Positions 53,584 to 63,030 are shown, numbered from the stretch's first letter. The stretch is DNA of 64,000 bases from Glaciihabitans tibetensis (GCF_003003265.1 NZ_PVTL01000003.1:62001-126000), one strand, 5' to 3'. Program-made: numbers and translations. Notes: a model not told the origin generated them from the sequence alone.

Positions 53584-54828
53584 TTAGGCGGAGAAACTGA
53601 ACTCAGGACGAGCGTGCACTGTCCCGACTGCCAGCGGGTAGTCAGGAACGTCGAAGGAGCACGCCTGCGGAAGGTCGTGCAGGTGGATACCCTCCATGTC
53701 CATCAGGGACACGTTCACGAAGTACTTTCCCGCTCCGAATGGGACATCGCGCAGGATGAATTGCACGTCGAGTTCTCCGGAGAGTACAGGCAGCTCGATG
53801 CCCAGGCGCTTGGTTGTTGTGCCATAAACAACCTGGCCCATGGCGTTGTCGATCTGGATCGCACAGACCCACTCGGTCAATCCCTCGGGGTGTTCCAGAC
53901 GGATGTCGATCTGAAGATCATCGCCCGGGTGGACTCCGTCCCGTACCTGCAGGTCTACGGAGTGCACGGTTGCCCCCAACACCTGTCCACTCGGGATTGA
54001 CGGCTTGCTGGAGTGCGCTTGAACAGCGGCCACGTCCGACAACCGTCGGTCTTCAAGGATGTCCCTGAAGGCGGATACTGCCTTTCGCGGATCGCCGTCG
54101 TACTCGACCTGGCCCTTGTTGAGCAGGATTGCGCGACTGCAAAGTTCCGTGACCTGACCGAGGGCGTGGGTCACCAAAATGATCGTGCGACCTTCCTTCT
54201 GGAATGCACGGATCTTGTCCAGGCACTTGCGCTGGAAAGCTTCGTCACCGACCGCCAGAACCTCGTCAACGAGGAGTAAGTCGGGATCGGTGTGCACCGC
54301 AACCGCAAACGCCAACCGCACATACATTCCCGAGGAGTAGAACTTCACCTGGGTGTCGATGAAGTCGCCAATGCTAGCGAAGTCGAGGATGTCCTGAAAG
54401 CGCTCCTCTGTCGTCGCGCGGCTCAGCCCGAGGATCGAAGCGTTGAGGTACACATTCTCACGGCCTGTGAGGTCGGGATGGAACCCAGCACCAAGCTCCA
54501 GAAGCGCAGCGATGCGGCCCCTGCGTTCCACAGCGCCCGAGGTGGGGTCGATGATTCCACCGATAATTTTAAGCAGTGTGCTCTTGCCCGACCCGTTGTG
54601 GCCAATCAGGCCAACCGTGGTGCCCGCTTCAATCGAGATATCGAGGTCCTTGAGGGCCCAGAAGTCCTCGCGGTGACGGCGGCCCATGCGCCCCATCGTT
54701 ACCAGTCGCTCCTTGAGCGAGTTGTCTTTCCTCATCACGAAACGCTTTGATACGTTGCTGATCCGCACGATCTCCGGACGGACTACATCCTCAGTTGCCT
54801 TGCGCAAAATACGAACTCCTTGGTGCAT
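53584..54828 (-). CDS. wzt: Polysaccharide ABC exporter ATP-binding protein, Wzt-type with C-terminal domain
   Basis: 414 residues. Walker A GHNGSGKST, Q-region/ TGRENVYLNASILG, signature YSSGMYVRLAFA and Walker B LLLVDEVLAVGDEAFQRK are those of the Wzt/TagH export family. After about residue 270 comes an extra beta-rich domain (HSVDLQVRDGVHPGDDLQIDIRLE ... FSFSA) like the Wzt carbohydrate-binding domain, which in O-antigen systems reads a cap on the polymer end. The permease gene is next upstream, 21 bp away. Last gene of the minus-strand operon. Confidence 0.93.
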   Translation of the reverse strand: MHQGVRILRKATEDVVRPEIVRISNVSKRFVMRKDNSLKERLVTMGRMGRRHREDFWALKDLDISIEAGTTVGLIGHNGSGKSTLLKIIGGIIDPTSGAVERRGRIAALLELGAGFHPDLTGRENVYLNASILGLSRATTEERFQDILDFASIGDFIDTQVKFYSSGMYVRLAFAVAVHTDPDLLLVDEVLAVGDEAFQRKCLDKIRAFQKEGRTIILVTHALGQVTELCSRAILLNKGQVEYDGDPRKAVSAFRDILEDRRLSDVAAVQAHSSKPSIPSGQVLGATVHSVDLQVRDGVHPGDDLQIDIRLEHPEGLTEWVCAIQIDNAMGQVVYGTTTKRLGIELPVLSGELDVQFILRDVPFGAGKYFVNVSLMDMEGIHLHDLPQACSFDVPDYPLAVGTVHARPEFSFSA

Positions 54829-54849
54829 TCTCGGAAAATAGGTCGAGCG

Positions 54850-55752
54850 CTAGAGCTGTTGCGCGAAGTTGCCCTGCAGCTTGGCGAACACGCGCTGGAA
54901 AGCGAACAGCATGATGACGCCGACGACGATTGCAATGCACATACGGACCAAAAGAAATTCGGGGTATGCAACGGTGTCGTGGCCTGCGGTCCAGAAAGCA
55001 CGTTGGAACCCGAGTACCGCGAGGGTGATGGGGTTGTCGGTGTAGATAGTCAGCAGGAGGCCGTGGCCGACGATGCCGCGGACCATCTCCCACGAGTAGA
55101 CGATGGGAGACGCCCAGAGCATAAGAAGAAGCCCGACCTCTACCAGGTACTGGATATCGCGCAGGTAAACGTTCGCGGCACCAAGCAACAGACCGAAGGC
55201 GGTTCCGAACACGACGAGGATAATCACCGACGGGATGAAGTAGAAAAGATCGAGCGACCAAGGGACGCTGCCCACGACTATGGTGGCGATCAAGAGGATG
55301 CCGAGCTGGATGCAGAAGTTGAACAATGCGGAACCGACGCTGGCCAGAGGGAAAACTTCGCGAGGCAGGTAAATCTTTTTGATCAGCCCGCTGTTTCCTA
55401 CGATAGACGCGGTTCCTCCGCCAACAATCTCCTGGAAGAGTCCGTAGGCGGTGAGGCCTGTGAAGACGTAGATCGCGAAGTCGGGGATACCGCGTTCTGC
55501 TCCCAGAAACTTTCCGATGACTATGTAGTAGATCATCAGCTGCGTCAACGGCCTGATCAACGCCCACACGAGACCAAGCGCACTGTCCTTGTATCGCGCT
55601 TTGATGTCACGTCTGACGAGGAGCGCCAGCATTTCGCGCTGCTGGAAAATGTGCGCGAGCGATGCTCGGGTACTCTCCAGCGTGTTCGAGTATGACGTTG
55701 TCACCGTCATGGGTTGCTCGGCGAGCATTTGTAGACGTTCGCGCTCAGTCAT
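54850..55752 (-). CDS. wzm: Polysaccharide ABC exporter permease, Wzm-type
   Basis: 300 residues with about six transmembrane helices. REMLALLVRRDIKARYKDSALGLVWALIRPL is the classical start of ABC-2 polysaccharide/teichoic acid permeases, with IKKIYLPREVFPLASV and ANVYLRDIQYLVEVGL further on. ATG 55752 is chosen because homologues start shortly before this region; an open frame extends 93 codons upstream without homology. It would export the lipid-linked polymer together with the adjacent Wzt. Confidence 0.93.
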   Translation of the reverse strand: MTERERLQMLAEQPMTVTTSYSNTLESTRASLAHIFQQREMLALLVRRDIKARYKDSALGLVWALIRPLTQLMIYYIVIGKFLGAERGIPDFAIYVFTGLTAYGLFQEIVGGGTASIVGNSGLIKKIYLPREVFPLASVGSALFNFCIQLGILLIATIVVGSVPWSLDLFYFIPSVIILVVFGTAFGLLLGAANVYLRDIQYLVEVGLLLMLWASPIVYSWEMVRGIVGHGLLLTIYTDNPITLAVLGFQRAFWTAGHDTVAYPEFLLVRMCIAIVVGVIMLFAFQRVFAKLQGNFAQQL

Positions 55753-55849
55753 CGATATCACTTCATTCCGGTACAAGGCCAAGACGATTATAGGTCGGGG
55801 TATTGAGGAGGCCGCGCTCAGCCCGACATCGAGCAGCAGAAAAAGGACT

Positions 55850-57178
55850 CTATCCCTTGAGTCGGTTGCGCAGGCTCCGGGGTGCGCTCGCAAGCTTCTG
55901 GATGCCCACGGCAATTTGGAAGCTCGTCGTGGAGAGTATTTCCGTGATGCGTTCGTCGCGCTCGACAATACGCGCTTCTGATTTAGAAAGTTCCTGACGC
56001 AGCGCGACCAGTTCGCGCCGACTGAGCGCAAGCTCGCGCTGGCTCAGCGCAAGTTCGCGGGTGAGGCCGTCGGCGCGCCTGGTCTCTGTATCGCGCTGGA
56101 CCTGCGTGCCGATCAAGAGCGCGCGCTCACCCGCGGACCACTCCAGAATTGGGTCTCGCTCGGATCGTGTGCGGTGTTGCTCGACGAGTGCCTCGAGCGC
56201 GGGACTGAGCTCGTTCGCGCGTACCTCGAACGTGTGACGTTCCAGCACCACCGCTCGCAGCCGTGCGGCGAGTTCCTGTCGGCGGGTGTCGTCTGCAAGG
56301 AGAGACTCGACCAACGGCTCCAGCTCGTCAGCGTGGGAGTAAACGGGAACGTCGGCGAGCCCGAGTTCCTCCAACCCATCTGCGGTGTTGACCAACGTCA
56401 AAGCACCGGAGAGCAAAGATTCAAACAACCGACTGTTGTGATTTCCGTACGCTTTCGCCGCTGGGATTAAGTCGTCAAGCACAAGTTGGGCACGGTTGTA
56501 TATCGAGGACAGCGTGAAGTAGTCCTCGGGTCCATGGTGCCGGACGTTCCGGGGGGATGTCGCCGCGGAGACTGATCCGTACCAGTCGACGTTCCGTCCC
56601 GGGGCAAGGGCATCAACGGCGGAACTCAGTTCGCGATCGGAGCCCCACCCATTCGCGGTGGTCACGATTGCCAGGTCCGAGGCGGTCTCTGCCGGATAAA
56701 ACAACTCGTGGTCACCGGCGATGGGCACGATCCGAATCGTCCCGTCGAAGTTCTTCTGGAGTACTTCGCGGGAGGGCGTGGAGGATGTCCAGATTTCATC
56801 GAAACTGCGGAGGTAGGGGAGTGCTGCCCAATTATCCGTCCAGTTCCGAACCCACGCAATGCGCACTGCGCCGGGCGGAACGAACCCAGGAATGAAGGCG
56901 TCGACCATCGTGATGACCACGCTTGTTCGCTCGGGGAGCTCTTGTCCCCATGACCCCATTGGCCACGTCTGCACACCCCAGCCCAGTCGATTCAGATACT
57001 TGCCCAGTCCCATGGCGACATACAGATCACCCTTGCCCTCAGTGAGGTCTGAAGTGGAGACCACGAACACCACCGTGCCGCGCGGTCCGTCACCTCGGAC
57101 GCCGGTCGCCAGTTCCTCGTACCGCGCCTTCTCGTCAGTTTCCGGTGAATGCGCGGCGGCAGGTGATTTTGTAGTCAC
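55850..57178 (-). CDS. Glycosyltransferase (GT4-like) with a C-terminal coiled coil
   Basis: 442 residues from GTG 57178. VVFVVSTSDLTEGKGDLYVAMGLGKYLNRLGWGV opens a GT-B fold; AWVRNWTDNWAALPYLRSFDEIWTSS, DDLIPAAKAYGNHNSRLFESLLSGALTLVNTADG is the donor-side region with the E of ES(L). The last 110 residues are a heptad-like coiled coil (RELALSQRELALSRREL...) ending in a basic helix. The start is uncertain: ATG 57235 would overlap the preceding gene by 17 bp and lacks a ribosome-binding site, while GTG 57178 has GGAAAGG upstream. Fits the exporter operon. Confidence 0.8.
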   Translation of the reverse strand: MTTKSPAAAHSPETDEKARYEELATGVRGDGPRGTVVFVVSTSDLTEGKGDLYVAMGLGKYLNRLGWGVQTWPMGSWGQELPERTSVVITMVDAFIPGFVPPGAVRIAWVRNWTDNWAALPYLRSFDEIWTSSTPSREVLQKNFDGTIRIVPIAGDHELFYPAETASDLAIVTTANGWGSDRELSSAVDALAPGRNVDWYGSVSAATSPRNVRHHGPEDYFTLSSIYNRAQLVLDDLIPAAKAYGNHNSRLFESLLSGALTLVNTADGLEELGLADVPVYSHADELEPLVESLLADDTRRQELAARLRAVVLERHTFEVRANELSPALEALVEQHRTRSERDPILEWSAGERALLIGTQVQRDTETRRADGLTRELALSQRELALSRRELVALRQELSKSEARIVERDERITEILSTTSFQIAVGIQKLASAPRSLRNRLKG

Positions 57179-57218
57179 AGTGTAGAGAGCCTTTCCTGTG
57201 CGGTTCCGAAAGCGGCGC

Positions 57219-59264
57219 TCAACGGTAGAGGGCATCGCGGACTGCGAGCAAATAGGTGTGACCATAACGCTGCGACGGCTCGAGTACGGCACTTTCGGCC
57301 CACTCGTTCCACGCGTTGATAAATACTACGCGCCTGTCGAAATCCCGGTCGGCCACCGCCGAAAGACTCGCGTCCAGCCACCGGCGGAAAGTGTACGGGT
57401 TCGATCCGTACCAGATATCGGGCATCCACTGGCGCCGCGCCGTGTTGTCGAAGTTGACCATCACCCCGGGGTACTTCCACGTCGGCACGGGGTCGAGGAG
57501 GTCGTTTTCTGCGTGCTCGGCCATCACTCCGTAGTTCATGATGTTGCCTTCGAAGCGCGGGTCCATCTCAAGCCCGCCACGATCTTGTGAAGACCATTTC
57601 ATGTTGTGCGGGGCGAACCCGAGGCTCGCATCAAAGCCGAAGTCGGCGGGAGTTCCCTCAACACCTTGCATGGTCGCACCGACATCAACCGTAACGAGGT
57701 GGAGGCCTTCCAGACCCGCATCCAGTGCGGCTTGCTTCCAGTATTCAAGCACCTCGGCGTAGTTCGGTATCTGGGTGATCCGGTACACGGCTAATACGGG
57801 CTTGCCATCGATGCGAATGTATCGGGCGTCGGTCAGAAGCGGCATCACGTCGTGAATGAACTGGGTTGCGGGAACATGCTCGTAGTCCTGACCGATGAGG
57901 ATGTTCTTTTCGCCGCCGTCCCAACGCCGGGTGAAATTCTCATTGGCCCACATGATGCAGAATGGCGTTTCAGACTGACTTGCCGCGAGAGCTTCGATCG
58001 GAAGGTTCATCAGCTTCTTGCCGGCGAACCAGTAGTAGTAGTACATAAAGCCCTCGATGCCCGACTCAGAAGCGAGCTCGCGCTGCTGCTCCCGGACGCT
58101 GTCCTGGGTGAGATCGTAGAAGCCCAGATCGGCAGGTAGCAGCGGCTGGTTGTGGCCTTTATATACCGGCACACCCGCAGCTACATTCGACCATTCGGTA
58201 AAGCCCTTGCCCCACCAGGAATCGTTTTCCGGGAAGCGATGGAACTGCGGCAGGTAGAACGGGAGAACGCGAGCACGAGGGAACTTCACCCAGCTGGCGT
58301 CGAAGCGGTGCCAGGCATCAGTGTCAATCGTCTCGAGGGTCGCGGCGGACATCTCGCGAGTATCGTAACCTGCTTCGTCCGTAAGAATCCCAATAATTCG
58401 CTCGACTGCGTGCGCGCAGGTGCCATCCACCTGACCATGCTCCGCCTCGAAATCCTCGGGGGACAGGTCAAGTGCGCGCAGGCCTTGCAACACGAAGCCG
58501 CGAGCCCAGTACATCGAGCCGGACGCGAACCGCAGCTGCTCGTGCACCGGAGGCAGCTGCACTCGCCGAAGAAGATCACTGACGATGGCGTGGTCACCGC
58601 CCCAGAACTCCTGGCCAAGCACATTGCCATCCGCTGTGAGCACACCGAGTGTCGGGTCGGTTGCGAACGCACCGATGATCTGCTGGATGTTCTGGGTGCT
58701 CCCCAGCAACGCGGTCAGGAAGTCGCCGCGCCATGCTTCGCCGGAACCCGCCAGGTCGGGGTGGTCCTCTCGCCAGTGGCTTCGTTTGGTGTGCACCTTG
58801 AGTATCAGATCATACGGATTGAGCAAGTCGGCGTTGACCAGCGACACCAGAGGGAGGATGTCCCTGCCGTGGTTCTGTATGTCGAATACCCGCACGCTCG
58901 ACAGGTTCGGGAGCGAGTCCGTTGCGAGATCGAGGGGGATGCCGGAGGCGTTGGTAACGATGAGGTCGAAGTCGACCGGCATGAGAGCCAGCGCCTCGAG
59001 TATCTCGTCCACCAGATCGAGGTAGTAGACGTGCATCACAACGGCAACCGCCGGGCGCGCCGCGGCGTCCGGCACAATCTGCGCGCGCCATTGGGCGGGG
59101 AAGTCGGACTTCAGACGCGTGGTTTTGCGCTGGACCCAGTTATGGAACCCCGCAGGAAACGACTCTGGTGTGACGGGAGCGGGAAGTGCTCCCAGTGTCT
59201 TCGCCACTTTGGTGAACTGTCGACCAACTCGTCGCTTTGCTCCCGCTACGGTAACTCTTCTCAT
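57219..59264 (-). CDS. Rhamnan-synthesis (RgpF-like) domain fused to a WbsX/GH99-like domain
   Basis: 681 residues. Residues about 70-330 match RgpF-type glycosyltransferases: VVMHVYYLDLVDEILEAL, FDIQNHGRDILPL, ILKVHTKRSHW and GSMYWARGFVLQGL. Residues about 340-680 match WbsX/glycosyltransferase family 99-like proteins: FYLPQFHRFPENDSWWGKGFTEW, GFYDLTQDSVREQQ, FMYYYYWFAGKK, CIMWANENFTRRWDGG and FINAWNEWAE. Both types make rhamnose- or O-antigen-like chains. The two modules fused in one protein suggest sequential transfer to one acceptor. A small gap precedes it (24 bp after the next gene's stop). Confidence 0.9.
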   Translation of the reverse strand: MRRVTVAGAKRRVGRQFTKVAKTLGALPAPVTPESFPAGFHNWVQRKTTRLKSDFPAQWRAQIVPDAAARPAVAVVMHVYYLDLVDEILEALALMPVDFDLIVTNASGIPLDLATDSLPNLSSVRVFDIQNHGRDILPLVSLVNADLLNPYDLILKVHTKRSHWREDHPDLAGSGEAWRGDFLTALLGSTQNIQQIIGAFATDPTLGVLTADGNVLGQEFWGGDHAIVSDLLRRVQLPPVHEQLRFASGSMYWARGFVLQGLRALDLSPEDFEAEHGQVDGTCAHAVERIIGILTDEAGYDTREMSAATLETIDTDAWHRFDASWVKFPRARVLPFYLPQFHRFPENDSWWGKGFTEWSNVAAGVPVYKGHNQPLLPADLGFYDLTQDSVREQQRELASESGIEGFMYYYYWFAGKKLMNLPIEALAASQSETPFCIMWANENFTRRWDGGEKNILIGQDYEHVPATQFIHDVMPLLTDARYIRIDGKPVLAVYRITQIPNYAEVLEYWKQAALDAGLEGLHLVTVDVGATMQGVEGTPADFGFDASLGFAPHNMKWSSQDRGGLEMDPRFEGNIMNYGVMAEHAENDLLDPVPTWKYPGVMVNFDNTARRQWMPDIWYGSNPYTFRRWLDASLSAVADRDFDRRVVFINAWNEWAESAVLEPSQRYGHTYLLAVRDALYR

Positions 59265-59287
59265 ATTTCTGCAAAATTCCTAAGCGG

Positions 59288-60100
59288 TTAGATCCAGGTT
59301 CTCGGGTCGACGCCGAACCTGGTGTGAATGTCTTCAACGATGAGGTGCCCGTCTGGAGCGAGCGAGGGGTTGGTGATTAGTTCGCGCTTGACAAACGGGA
59401 AGCCGAGATCGAGCAGTCTTTTCCAGCCTACGACAGACGGATTCAGACCCGTGTCCACCACTCTCTCTGACTTGAAGCACGCGGTCATAGTAAAGGCCTC
59501 TCCGAAGAGAAGCCTGCTGAGTCCCAGCTCATAAGCGTGGATGATGGCCTGCTTGTCTGTTTCCACACGCAGGCTGAACCAGAAGTCACGCAAGCCCTTC
59601 AGGTCGAGCGCGCCTGCTCGAAAGCCCATGAAAAAGCTTTGGATGTGGGGGAAGAACTGTGTTGTGTTTGTTGCAGCCCACACATCTGCACCGGCTTGCT
59701 CGAAGTCATCGACCATCGTCTGCAGGCTTCCGAACGGCCCCACCAGGCTGTCGTTGACAAGGAGCACATAGGGTGCTCGTCTTACCTGTGGAAAGCGCTT
59801 AAGCGCCACCGCCCAGGAACCGAAATCGTACCCAATATTCGGCTTGCGCAGCACGAGGGCAGATCCAGTGAAATCTTCCGACCACTGCAGCGGCGCAGGA
59901 TTGTCGGAAGCGCGCGACACAATCACCGTGTATCCGCATTCTTCGAGCCGCTGAACCATACTCTCCAGCGACGTCGAAACCGTGGGAACGGCGCCATAGC
60001 TCGCGATGACGGCGTAACGATCTGAAGCAGCCAGGGTGGAAGATCCCTCCACTCGCACGTGCTGCTCAGTGCTCGTCAAGACGGTCTTAGGTCGAGACAT
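59288..60100 (-). CDS. Rhamnan-synthesis RgpF-like protein, single domain
   Basis: 270 residues. YAVIASYG, the KPNIGYDFGSWAVALK block, YVLLVNDSLVGPFGSL, FFMGFRAGALDL and the C-terminal region VKRELITNP are characteristic of RgpF-family proteins. It is a second copy of the kind of domain fused in the adjacent 57219-59264 gene. ATG 60100 is preferred to an earlier frame extension. It lies 4 bp after the small coiled-coil gene, so coupling is likely. Confidence 0.85.
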   Translation of the reverse strand: MSRPKTVLTSTEQHVRVEGSSTLAASDRYAVIASYGAVPTVSTSLESMVQRLEECGYTVIVSRASDNPAPLQWSEDFTGSALVLRKPNIGYDFGSWAVALKRFPQVRRAPYVLLVNDSLVGPFGSLQTMVDDFEQAGADVWAATNTTQFFPHIQSFFMGFRAGALDLKGLRDFWFSLRVETDKQAIIHAYELGLSRLLFGEAFTMTACFKSERVVDTGLNPSVVGWKRLLDLGFPFVKRELITNPSLAPDGHLIVEDIHTRFGVDPRTWI

Positions 60101-60104
60101 ACGG

Positions 60105-60356
60105 CTAACGCCTCGTGATGAGGAGGTGTCCGCGTCGCAGCGTCCGGATGGGCAACGTAATTTTCCACGACAGAGTGTTCCGCAGGGCAACGATCTGAGC
60201 GATATACCGATTATTCTGCGCCTTTTCGGCAGCCAGGAGTAATTCTGTCTCGCGCAGACGTTCGTCGGCCCGAGCGGCCAGCACCCGAAGCCGGGCGATT
60301 TCGATGCGCGCTTCCCGCAACTCACGCTCAACGGCGCCCGGTTGTGCTGATGCCAA
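60105..60356 (-). CDS. Small coiled-coil protein
   Basis: 83 residues, TTG start; TAGGA lies about 8 nt upstream. Residues 8-50 are a charged heptad-type helix (VERELREARIEIARLRVLAARADERL), followed by NTLSWKITLPIRTLRRG. This C-terminal ending is seen at the ends of many actinobacterial and enterobacterial glycosyltransferases with coiled coils, as also in the 55850-57178 gene. It may be a scaffold, or the remaining tail of a longer protein that lost its catalytic part. Only 4 bp separate it from the RgpF-like gene. Confidence 0.55.
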   Translation of the reverse strand: MASAQPGAVERELREARIEIARLRVLAARADERLRETELLLAAEKAQNNRYIAQIVALRNTLSWKITLPIRTLRRGHLLITRR

Positions 60357-60438
60357 GTCCGCGTCCTACCTCACGTTGGTGGTCACGATCGTGATCGTGA
60401 CTCGTTCGGCTCTGATGCTACCGGACTCGCGTAGCGGG

Positions 60439-63030
60439 TTAGGGCACCGTCACAGTGCGGCAGCCCAGGCTCCTTCCGTCGGCGGTCAGCATCATGCAAA
60501 CCTGGTGAGTACCAGAGGGGGTGGGGATGGTGGTGTCGATGCCGTGATTGTCGCCGACGCCGGGCAGATAGGCGTTGATCCAGGGCAGCGCGCGATTGGC
60601 GGCGACCGCAGTGCCAACACCGTCGATGTCAACCCACAGGTAAAGCGTCGCGGTTGAGTCCCGTTGGGCCGCCCACCCGGTGATCCGGACTCCTCCGGCC
60701 ACTCCGGTCACTGAATCGACGCTGTTCGGGTAGCGATCGGGCACGGTTGCGGTGATGCAGCCGAGCGGCGCTCCTTCTTTGGTCGCGGTGGCGCAGATCT
60801 CGTGGGTGCCCGGGGTTGTGGGGATGAATCCGGAGAATCCGTGATTGGGCCCGGCACCGGGGTAGAGCCCCTCGATCCAGGTCAGGGGGAGGTTCGCCTT
60901 CAGGGGTGCCCCGCCCTCGCCATCGATGGAAAACCAGACGTAACTCATCGTGGATTTGGTCTGGTCGAGCGCCCATCCGGAGACATTTACTCCGCCGAGC
61001 ACACCGGTGGCCGTGTCAAGATGGCCTGTTTCGGTATACGGCACGGTTGTGGTGATGCATCCGAGGGGTTGGCCTTCTTTGGTCGCGGTGGCGCAGATCT
61101 CGTGGGTGCCCGGGGTTGTGGGGATGAATCCGGAGAATCCGTGATTGGGCCCGGCACCGGGGTAGAGCCCCTCGATCCAGGTCAGGGGGAGGTTCGCCTT
61201 CAGGGGTGCCCCGCCCTCGCCATCGATGGAAAACCAGACGTAACTCATCGTGGATTTGGTCTGGTCGAGCGCCCATCCGGAGACATTTACTCCGCCGAGC
61301 ACACCGGTGGCCGTGTCAAGATGGCCCGTTTCGGTATTAGGCACGACGACGGTCTTACAGCCGTACGATCGCCCTTCCGAAGTGCCGTTGACGCAGACCT
61401 TTTGTTCTCCGGGGGCAGTAGGAATAAACCCGCTGAACCCGTGGGGTCCTTTCACATTAGGGTATGCCGATGCGGCGGCCTGGGAAGGTACGTTCGCGAT
61501 GAAGGGCTTCCCTGTCGCCCCGGCTGTCGCCCAGACGTACGTTGACGCCGATGTGCTTTGGTCGAGGCTCCACCCCGTGATCTGAACGCCGCCCAGAACG
61601 CCGACAGCAGACTCAAAACTGCCCGCTTCATTGGTGGGAACGGTGACTGTCTTGCAGCCCAGGAGGGCCTCGGAACCGGACACACATACGAGGTGCGCGC
61701 CCGGTGACGCCTTCACGGTCACGTCGAAGCCGTGGCGACTGCCGGTGCCGGGGTATGCGCCCCCGGTCCATGGGAGGTCGACATCCACCTTGTATGCACC
61801 GCCCTGACCGTCGACGTTGACCCAGATGTACTGGGGCGCTGAAGTCGTCTTGTCGAGTGACCAGCCTGTGAGTCTCACGCCGCCCTGAACGGCGGTTGCG
61901 GTGTCGACGTTTCCGACACCGCGGGAGGAAGACGGCACCGCAACGGTGGAGCAGCCAATTGCCGTTCCATTCGTTTGATAGACACACACCCGATGCTGTC
62001 CGGCGGAGGCCCGCACTATGTCGTCGTACCCGTGCTTAGTACCGTAACCGGGATAAATGCCTTCGATCCAATTGAGCGGATCGTCTGCCCTGATCGAGGT
62101 GCCCACGCCGTCGACCTCGACCCACAGGTACGTCGAATCCTTCGAGTAGGGGTCAACAGCCCACCCCCGAACCTGGACACCCCCGCCGACACCGACGGCG
62201 AGGTCAAGCGCGCCATGGGTCGACTTCGGACCGGTGGGCGAGCCAAACCAGTCGCTGAACATTCGCCAGAAATTCCGGTTGCCATAGGCGCCGCACGAGT
62301 CGCCGGAACCGTAGAGGTTAGCCAAGGCGGAGCGGTTAGGAACATAGGGCGTGTAGATGTACAGGTTGGCCGTCGCCTGGTTTTCGATATAGACAGGCTG
62401 GGTGCCGCACCCCGGGTTGGGGTTGTACTGAATGTTGACAACGGTGTTCGCCTTGTACCGATACGACGAGGCGTGGTTCTCGTAGTAGCGGTACTGCCAC
62501 GCTGCCTTATAGACCTGGTTGTAGAAGCCGGAGAATTGGGCGTCGCACGGAGCGGTGTCCGGGCATGCATACCCGGTGGCTTTGATGTACTTCGAGGCAT
62601 CAGGCGCCGTGCTCGTGACGAGCGTCTGTTCCTTCTGGAGTAGCACGAGGAGTACCTGCGGATTGATTCCGCATGCAGTTGCGACCCGAGAGATGATCGT
62701 GGACGCGCGTTCCTGCGTAGCTCCGGTGTAGGCGCGGCACTGGGCATCCGCCGACCGTGTCCAGGTGTCCTGTCGGTAATTCTTCAGGCAGTTGCCGCCG
62801 GGGGCGCACGTGGGAACCCGAATCTCGAGAAACGACTGTATTTGTTGCGATGTCATGGCAGCCGAGTCGTGAAACTTGGCGTCCGAGATGATGTTCCCCG
62901 GGTTGAACGCACTGGCCTCTGCCGCAGACGCGGGCTCGGCCGCAATCGTTTGCGTAACCCCGACACCCGCAGCGAGTGCGAGAACCATTGTTATTGCGAG
63001 AAACCGCGCTCTAACCAAACTGCGAATCAT
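60439..63030 (-). CDS. Large secreted protein: lysozyme-like domain plus six Cys-paired repeats
   Basis: 863 residues. Signal peptide to about residue 35. Residues about 40-260 are the domain shared with the 42502 gene: [42 protein letters not shown] (E134) and YGNRNFWRMFSDWFGSP. The rest is six repeats of about 100 residues, each with a GGV...GW strand, YxWV, HG.D or HGFSGF, and two cysteines in VCV...GC..V.VP, likely a disulfide. No CWB2 repeats, so the two proteins share the front domain but use different anchors. Start at ATG 63030 is supported by GGAGGT upstream. Two repeats are almost identical in DNA. Confidence 0.85.
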   Translation of the reverse strand: MIRSLVRARFLAITMVLALAAGVGVTQTIAAEPASAAEASAFNPGNIISDAKFHDSAAMTSQQIQSFLEIRVPTCAPGGNCLKNYRQDTWTRSADAQCRAYTGATQERASTIISRVATACGINPQVLLVLLQKEQTLVTSTAPDASKYIKATGYACPDTAPCDAQFSGFYNQVYKAAWQYRYYENHASSYRYKANTVVNIQYNPNPGCGTQPVYIENQATANLYIYTPYVPNRSALANLYGSGDSCGAYGNRNFWRMFSDWFGSPTGPKSTHGALDLAVGVGGGVQVRGWAVDPYSKDSTYLWVEVDGVGTSIRADDPLNWIEGIYPGYGTKHGYDDIVRASAGQHRVCVYQTNGTAIGCSTVAVPSSSRGVGNVDTATAVQGGVRLTGWSLDKTTSAPQYIWVNVDGQGGAYKVDVDLPWTGGAYPGTGSRHGFDVTVKASPGAHLVCVSGSEALLGCKTVTVPTNEAGSFESAVGVLGGVQITGWSLDQSTSASTYVWATAGATGKPFIANVPSQAAASAYPNVKGPHGFSGFIPTAPGEQKVCVNGTSEGRSYGCKTVVVPNTETGHLDTATGVLGGVNVSGWALDQTKSTMSYVWFSIDGEGGAPLKANLPLTWIEGLYPGAGPNHGFSGFIPTTPGTHEICATATKEGQPLGCITTTVPYTETGHLDTATGVLGGVNVSGWALDQTKSTMSYVWFSIDGEGGAPLKANLPLTWIEGLYPGAGPNHGFSGFIPTTPGTHEICATATKEGAPLGCITATVPDRYPNSVDSVTGVAGGVRITGWAAQRDSTATLYLWVDIDGVGTAVAANRALPWINAYLPGVGDNHGIDTTIPTPSGTHQVCMMLTADGRSLGCRTVTVP
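60773..61326. repeat. Nearly identical tandem 300-bp units in the secreted protein gene
   Basis: 60773-61026 and 61073-61326 are identical over 254 bp, offset exactly 300 bp (100 residues). They encode repeats 5 and 4. Other repeats in the gene are well diverged, so this is a recent duplication or gene conversion, and is a place for recombination or misassembly. Confidence 0.95.
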
